Below, piece after piece: positions 58,901-64,000 of a DNA stretch of 64,000 nucleotides. Source of the DNA: Laccaria trichodermophora. Taxonomy: Eukaryota > Basidiomycota > Agaricomycetes > Agaricales > Hydnangiaceae. The notes under the pieces were generated by a model. It ran no database searches. It was not told the DNA's origin and saw only the letters and a program-made list of their open reading frames with translations. The DNA lies in the NCBI GenBank assembly GCA_018417955.1, contig JACTVC010000020.1:930001-994000 (forward strand). The letters are read 5' to 3'. How positions within the stretch are numbered: position 1 is the first letter of the stretch; each line of letters opens with the position of its first letter. Made by a program: the position numbers and the translations under genes.

Positions 58901-61517
58901 AGCTGAAGCTTTTCAGCCTTTCTGGACTGGCTGTAGTCACTTGGTGTCAATGAAGACTCTATATCCGCACCAGGTTCGTCGTCCGGTATGCACTGCAACT
59001 GAGGGCGTTGTTTGGCATGGATGATGTGGGCAGGCTGGCCTCTGCGTCGGGTTGACTCTGCCTCCTGGCCGCGTTCTGCTTCGTGACCTGCCTCTGCTTC
59101 GTGCTCTGGCTTAATTTCGTTCCCTGACTCTGCTTCCTCTCCGTCGCCTGGCTCTGCTCCGACGCCTGAATCTGCACTCTCGCCGGACTCTGCTTCGTCG
59201 TCTTCGCTACACCCTACACTCCCTTCCGCTAAGCGTTTGGCCCGACGCCTGGCAACTCTCGTTGTTTCCTCCCACCATTCCTCCACCTCGCCAAGACGGT
59301 TCGACGCAGGAGGGGGATCTGTGGTGTAGCCTTTGGGGAGAGACTCCCATCGTTGAGTCACCTGATTGAACCAGGAAGTGAACCGGGTATACTGATGGGC
59401 AGGCTGAGCACCAGTGGCCTTCCAAATTCTCGAACGATGTCCAATGTAACCCCTTCCCCCCATGACTCTGCCAATACGGCAGAAATATACGGTTACTGGA
59501 TGCGGAAGGGAAGAGGCAAGAGGGAGGGGGAGCCTATCATCCTCCGGCATCGTGGAATCGAAATCTTCATCGCTGGAAGCGGGATCAGGAGTCTTGGGTT
59601 CGCGATAGCGCAGCGTAGGATCAATGAAAGTAAGTGAAGGTACGTCCGGCCTGTGGCGTAACGTGTAGAGACCATGCGAACGAGACACAGCCTGAGTGGG
59701 GCCAGAGATGGGTGAAGAGGGAAGAACCCCAGACGAATCATTTCTGAAATATTGTCAGAAACCACCCTTACTTAGATCAATTTAAGTTACCTACGTCGGA
59801 ATGAAAGTTGATTTGATTGAAAACGTGCCCTCTGCTGGCGGGGAAACTCTGGCAGATGCAGCACTGCGAGTTATGTTGAACAAGATGGGGAAATTCGATG
59901 GAAACACACACTCACATCAACGTGGCCTGGACAGACAATGGCAGGCCAAAGCCAATCGACCCAGACAATCCCCTGTGCCAGAATATCAACGTCTTGTTCG
60001 TATGAACGCCTGACCAGCACTCACCTGCCCCCCGCACTGTCTGCATGATGTGCAGGTGGGGAGTTCTCGAAGTCTGAAGGCCGTTTTTTTGGGTCTCTGT
60101 TATAAAACAAGTCTTCCGCCGCTACGGCCAAATTATCAATGACTCTGTTGGCATTATGGTCAGTTGTACACCCGTGTAGTCCCAATGGCGGAGCAACCAA
60201 CCGATTGCCACGCGATATAAGGTCCTGAGTGGGCGTGGCGTCTGGATCAGCCACATTAAGGACCCTGTATGTATAGACGTTAGAGAGAACCATTGAAGAA
60301 GATAAATACTACAGATGCGGAAGCAGCGAACAAGGAGTTAACGCTGTACCCGAGTGAAACGACAAGGAGTCAAACAGAGAGCCCTGACAAAGGGAAAGGA
60401 ACGCACATTTGCTTGAGGCCGTACGTGCGGTATGACTTCGTCTGGGTGAGCTTGACCATAGCCGAGTTGGCCTCTGTCTCAGATGCTGCAACCTTCTCAC
60501 CCATGCCGAGGTTGGAGTTACTGGCCTCCAAGTCCATCATTCTAGGATACGATTTGAGTCAAAAAAGATCAGGTGAGAACTAGGAAAGCCATACTGGTTA
60601 ACGTTGGCCTTTGGCGCCGCCGTTTGTCTGGGGTAATTGTGCTGAGTAGGTCCTAGCGCCGCATCCCTGGAACGTCCCAGAGACTGACTGGGTTCAGCGT
60701 TGACAAGGGGCTCGTTGCCAGCCTCCAAGACAATGAACCTAGAGTTCAGGATGAGACTCACCCCCGTCAATCACTATCAATTCCTCACCTGTTGATGTCC
60801 ACCATTGGCGCGGACAAATTGGGGTCAGATTCACTAGGCGGAATTTTCTTAACGACCTTGGAATTGTTTCTACATGCAAGTATTAGTATTTTTTTTCCCC
60901 TTTAGCGGCAAACGTACTTTTTGGCCCTACTGGGGCGGGAAGGAGCCGGAGTAGGTGGGTCGTTGACGGTGGTGTTGACTACAGGAACAGCGACGTTGAT
61001 GTCCACCATTGGCATGGACAAATTGGGGTCAGATTCACTAGGCGGAATTTTCTTAACGGCCTTGGAATTGTTTCTACATGCAAATATTAGTAATTTTTTT
61101 TCCCTTTAGCAACAAACGAACTTTTTGGCCCAACTGGGGCGGGAAGGAGCCGGAGTAGGTGGGTTGTTGACGGTGGTGTTGACTACAGGAACAGTGATCT
61201 TCCTGGCCAGGCTACGGGTAGGATGACCTGTCACCTGAGTGGGTGCGGACTTGCCAATGACGTTACCGCCGGTATCAGCATCTGTCGCGCTAGATATACT
61301 TTGAGGTGAAAGGCCTCAACAGAAAGGGTGAGGAATCACCTCTCGTTGTCTGTACTCTGGGCCGCCTTCCCCGCTCCCTTCTACATTTTTTTTCAACGTC
61401 GTGGCTAACGGTGACAGAGGAGTCTCTCACCTTGGTGGAAGCATTACCTCTGCCCACTGGGGGTAGAAGAACGACAGGCTGCAACTTACGAGGGCGAAGT
61501 TGTCGAGGTTCAGACAT
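55996..61517 (-). CDS. Large multi-exon protein of unknown function
   Basis: I assemble one minus-strand gene from the start MSEPRQLRPRKLQPVVLLPP at 61517. Later segments are KKIPPSESDPNLS (twice), DLEASNSNLGMGEKVA, SHGLYTLRHRPDVPSLTF, TRFTSWFNQVTQRWESLPKG, acidic repeats (EAEAGHEAERGQEAES), then FSVREMDQVKELADTIVEYC, EPSWWDVWQMYLRHQSYNPE, LSEDELEDYRQNMLVELAEF, ALGRADLDMIRVIIPRDPVA, MASNFIVPETVDIS, FFTHCRDARMILERWPCNEP, IVSWSDDYMDLAEGSEDWLD and an Arg/Gly-rich tail (GGRGRGVRPQYRGHG) to the stop at 55996. Clear introns include 57759-57817, 57967-58046 and 57081-57133. Similar long proteins recur in many copies in mushroom genomes. I know no function; the RGG tail suggests nucleic acid binding. 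Upstream exon borders are approximate. Confidence 0.65.
60802..61196 (-). repeat. Tandem duplication of about 200 bp covering an exon
   Basis: 60802-60998 and 61003-61196 are near-identical, each with the KKIPPSESDPNLS exon and the PPTPAPSRPS exon of the large minus-strand gene. They differ by a few bases (for example GGCGCGGAC versus GGCATGGAC). Both copies keep their splice signals, so two extra exons were added. Confidence 0.85.
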
Positions 61518-63375
61518 TTTGGTTGGGAACTTTAGTATTTGGTTTTGTTGCAAAAATTTTGAGGGCTTTTTGAGTGGGTTGGGGCAGAAAGGCGTCCCGT
61601 CCCACTGTGTATATGTACTCTTACTTACACGCGAGCCCAGGGACACTGACACACTAACCCAAAGGGATTTTCCGTGGCGTTGTGGCATGTTTGGGCGTCA
61701 GGGTAAGGGCGATGTAATATAGTGAGATGAGGTCGTTGTCGAGGGCAGCCAGAAACTCCAACCGCTTGGTGCGAGGTCTGCAACCGCATAGTGCGAAAAG
61801 TCACCAACCCGAAGGACCGTCGACGTTACTGCGTGGCCCGGCCAGGAGGTGGGTTGAGATCTTCCGAATGGACGTGATTATCCGTGGGCTTGAGATCTTC
61901 CGAATGGACGCATTTTTCTGTCTGCATAGTGTGAAATCTGGTGAGTTAGCTGCTACTTAGGAAGACGAACAAAGGTTACAGACGAGTTGAATACTGGGTT
62001 CAGGGGAGTATAGTGGAAAGCGATCTTCGCGCTAGCGTCCGAGAAAGGATTTTCCCACTGTATATGCACTATCGTTCCCAGCCCGTGGCGTTATGCAGTC
62101 ACCATGTTCGTTGGCAATCATTTCAACATTGTAAACTGATAGAGGTAGTTAGCACCAAATATGAAGTTTCATAGGAAGGATCTACCCTGCCCATATTACT
62201 GATTTCCAGCGCATGAAGCGCATACCACTCAAGGTCCAACTGTCTTAAATGTAAGGCACATTGAAGTCCATCGACGTCGAAACTTACCGTGAAATTTTCG
62301 GGCCAAAATGTGACTCGGACTCTATGCAAGCAAAAGAGGGGCCGGAGTAACCAGGACTAACGAAGGGCCGCGTTGGTCTGACGAGAGTGAAGGAGACGGC
62401 ACTGTCTCAGACTCTACGCAAGCAAAAGAGGCGCCGGAGTAACCAGAACTAACGAAGGGCCGCGTTAATCTGACGAGAGTGAAGGAGACGGCACTAGAAA
62501 CAATGAGCATTGTGTTCAACGGCCCTGTGAGTGAATAGCAGCGACAAAGAGTCAAACCGCCAGATCGAAAGGCTGACAGGGAGTCGAAGCCTTCGCAACG
62601 AGGACGACAAGGAGTCGAGTCCAGGTGCGCCAGAAGGGAGATAAGGAGAAAGAGTAAGGTAACTCACATTTCAGAGGACCATCCGTCCACGCAAACAAGA
62701 CGGCTCTTCTAAGTTCTTGCGCTTCAGAGTTGAGTGAGGATTATGAGAAGCGTTCCTCCTGAGGTGATACCGGCGAGTCTTGGGAATATTCTGCATTGAT
62801 GTTAGACGCGCGGTGTCTCAACGTAGGACCAGCGGGAGGCTGAATGGGACGGTGAAAGATTGTCCTAGCACGAGAGAAGGTGGGTGATTGAGGAATGGGT
62901 GCCAAAGAACGAGAAGAACGAGTGGTGAGCGTGCTGACACGCGTGCTGCTTCTGTCTATGATTTTTGTCGAGTACAACACCTGCCAGGTGGAGCCGTGGC
63001 TGGCTTCAATCTGTTGGAAACAATGAGCAATCTGTTCAACACGGACCCATGAGAGAATAGCAGCAACAATGAGTCAAACCGCCAGATTGTACAAAGGCCG
63101 ACATCGAGTCAAAGCCATCGCAACGAGGACGACAAGGAGTCGAATCCAAGTGCGGCAGAAGGTAGACAAGGGGAGAAAAACGTATTACTCACGTTTGAGA
63201 GGATATCCCGCGACGGTGAAGAAAGGTCGAGAGGGAACGTGAAAAAGCGTCGGGACGAAAGTGAACGTGAAGAAGCGTCGGGACGAAAGGGAACGTGGAG
63301 AAGTGTCGGAAGGGCGAGACGGAACGGGAGAAGTGTCGGAGAAAGAGGGGAGTTAAAGTGGTGATGATCAACGAT
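61518..63375. other. Intergenic region with tandem repeats
   Basis: No gene recognised. 62318-62494 holds two copies of an approximately 88-bp unit (GGACTCTATGCAAGCAAAAG and GGGCCGCGTT.GTCTGACGAG). A roughly 180-bp unit at 62498-62680 recurs at 63013-63195 (AAACAATGAGCA, GAGTCAAACCGCCAGAT, ACGAGGACGACAAGGAGTCG). 63230-63350 is a minisatellite of about 28 bp (GGAACGTGRAGAAGCGTCGG). Confidence 0.7.
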
Positions 63376-63429
63376 CTAGATCATAGTTTGATAAGATACA
63401 TGACATGTATGATAGGTAAACCTTCTTAC

Positions 63430-63989
63430 CTGCCATGCTCCTCGTCCACTCACGATTGAACATCGAAGGATAGGTGAGTTATGCCCCATACTTGTGACGA
63501 TGTCTTCCGGGATTAGACTCTGTGTCGTCCCATTGAAGAACTCCAGCAGACCTTGACTCCATGTCGGTCTGCACTCACATCGAGTTTGACTCTTCGTCGC
63601 TCGCATCTCATTCACGTAGGGTACTGCCGCTGACGTGTTGTCCTCATAGGTTCGTCTGCTCCTTGCTGTGAGATTACCTCACATCCGATATACACCAAGA
63701 TTTTATTCCCTTTAACTCTCGCTCCTGGCGGCAGGTGTACTGGCGCATGTTCCGCCCCACTCAGAAGGATGTTCGGCTCCTCCGGTTCCAACTTGTTCCA
63801 AACGTCGTCCACACTCGTGTCACCATATATAGGTTTAGCAATCATCTCCGCAATCTCGTTGGCTATCCTGACTTCTTGTTGTTCATTCACAGCAACCTTC
63901 ATAGCAACCACCTTGTCCGTCGTCCTAAACGGCAGTTGGGATTCAGTAACACATGACGGATCCATAAGCAAGGATGTACAAGTTTCCAT
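63430..63989 (-). CDS. Partial hypothetical gene, unknown family
   Basis: Two open stretches on the minus strand: from 63989, METCTSLLMDPSCVTESQLP through VVAMKVAVNEQQEVRIANEI to LVYIGCE; and then PYVNEMRATKSQTRCECRPT, WSQGLLEFFNGTTQSLIPED and IVSGRGAWQ, ending at a good donor (GTAAGA) near 63430. They would be joined by an intron near 63620-63680 that I cannot place exactly. The gene probably begins beyond the window, since the frame is near its edge. I recognise no domain. Confidence 0.4.
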
Positions 63990-64000
63990 GGGTCGTTTTG

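Overview
This window is nuclear DNA from a filamentous fungus, most likely a mushroom-forming basidiomycete (Agaricomycetes). The evidence is many introns of about 45-65 bp, a cluster of F-box-like paralogs of the mushroom type, a DUF6534 membrane protein, a STAND NTPase with kinesin-light-chain-type TPRs, a SAMHD1-like dNTPase with a URB1 fragment, and a dense load of class I and class II transposon remnants. There are no rRNA genes, CRISPR arrays or bacterial operons. Species cannot be read from the sequence.

Layout. 1-2850 holds no gene I can name. 2851-6530 carries two apparently intact F-box-like genes in tandem and a broken third. 6817-8422 is a ten-exon DUF6534 gene on the minus strand. 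9000-9940 is a truncated, frameshifted 5' fragment of URB1. 9941-15260 is the duplicated divergent promoter and 5' exon of a SAMHD1-like gene, broken by two transposon-sized insertions (10121-11773 and 11895-15156) whose arms form a 4-kb inverted repeat. 15266-17000 and 21064-22985 are two more F-box modules, both broken. Between them lie a 0.8-kb TIR element and a frameshifted alpha/beta hydrolase gene (18051-19380). 23659-25961 is a complete nine-exon SAMHD1-like dNTPase gene. 28606-33920 is a six-exon STAND/TPR gene coding for 1,666 residues.

From 33921 to about 55900 the window is a transposon graveyard. It holds a gypsy chromovirus tail; a 6.46-kb palindrome-rich element (37569-44025) inserted in a small hAT-like element; a second copy of that hAT-like element (44981-51046) containing a 5.4-kb Tc1/mariner-like element (45372-50783), which itself contains a 2.1-kb element (46383-48521) with a tRNA-like sequence; a 1.2-kb Tc1/mariner-like element with near-perfect ends (51189-52383); and a LINE remnant. 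55996-61517 returns to single-copy-looking sequence with a large multi-exon minus-strand gene of unknown function. Two small unidentified exon-like ORFs and several tandem repeats follow to the end.

How it fits together. The ordinary genes (SAMHD1-like, URB1, hydrolase) look like remains of a conserved neighbourhood that was segmentally duplicated and invaded. The F-box and STAND/TPR genes are rapidly evolving families: the F-box genes by whole-module duplication and decay, the STAND gene by internal duplication of 630 bp. CpG dinucleotides are visibly scarce in the transposon blocks and in the STAND gene body, but common in promoters and ordinary genes, which suggests cytosine methylation of repeated DNA.
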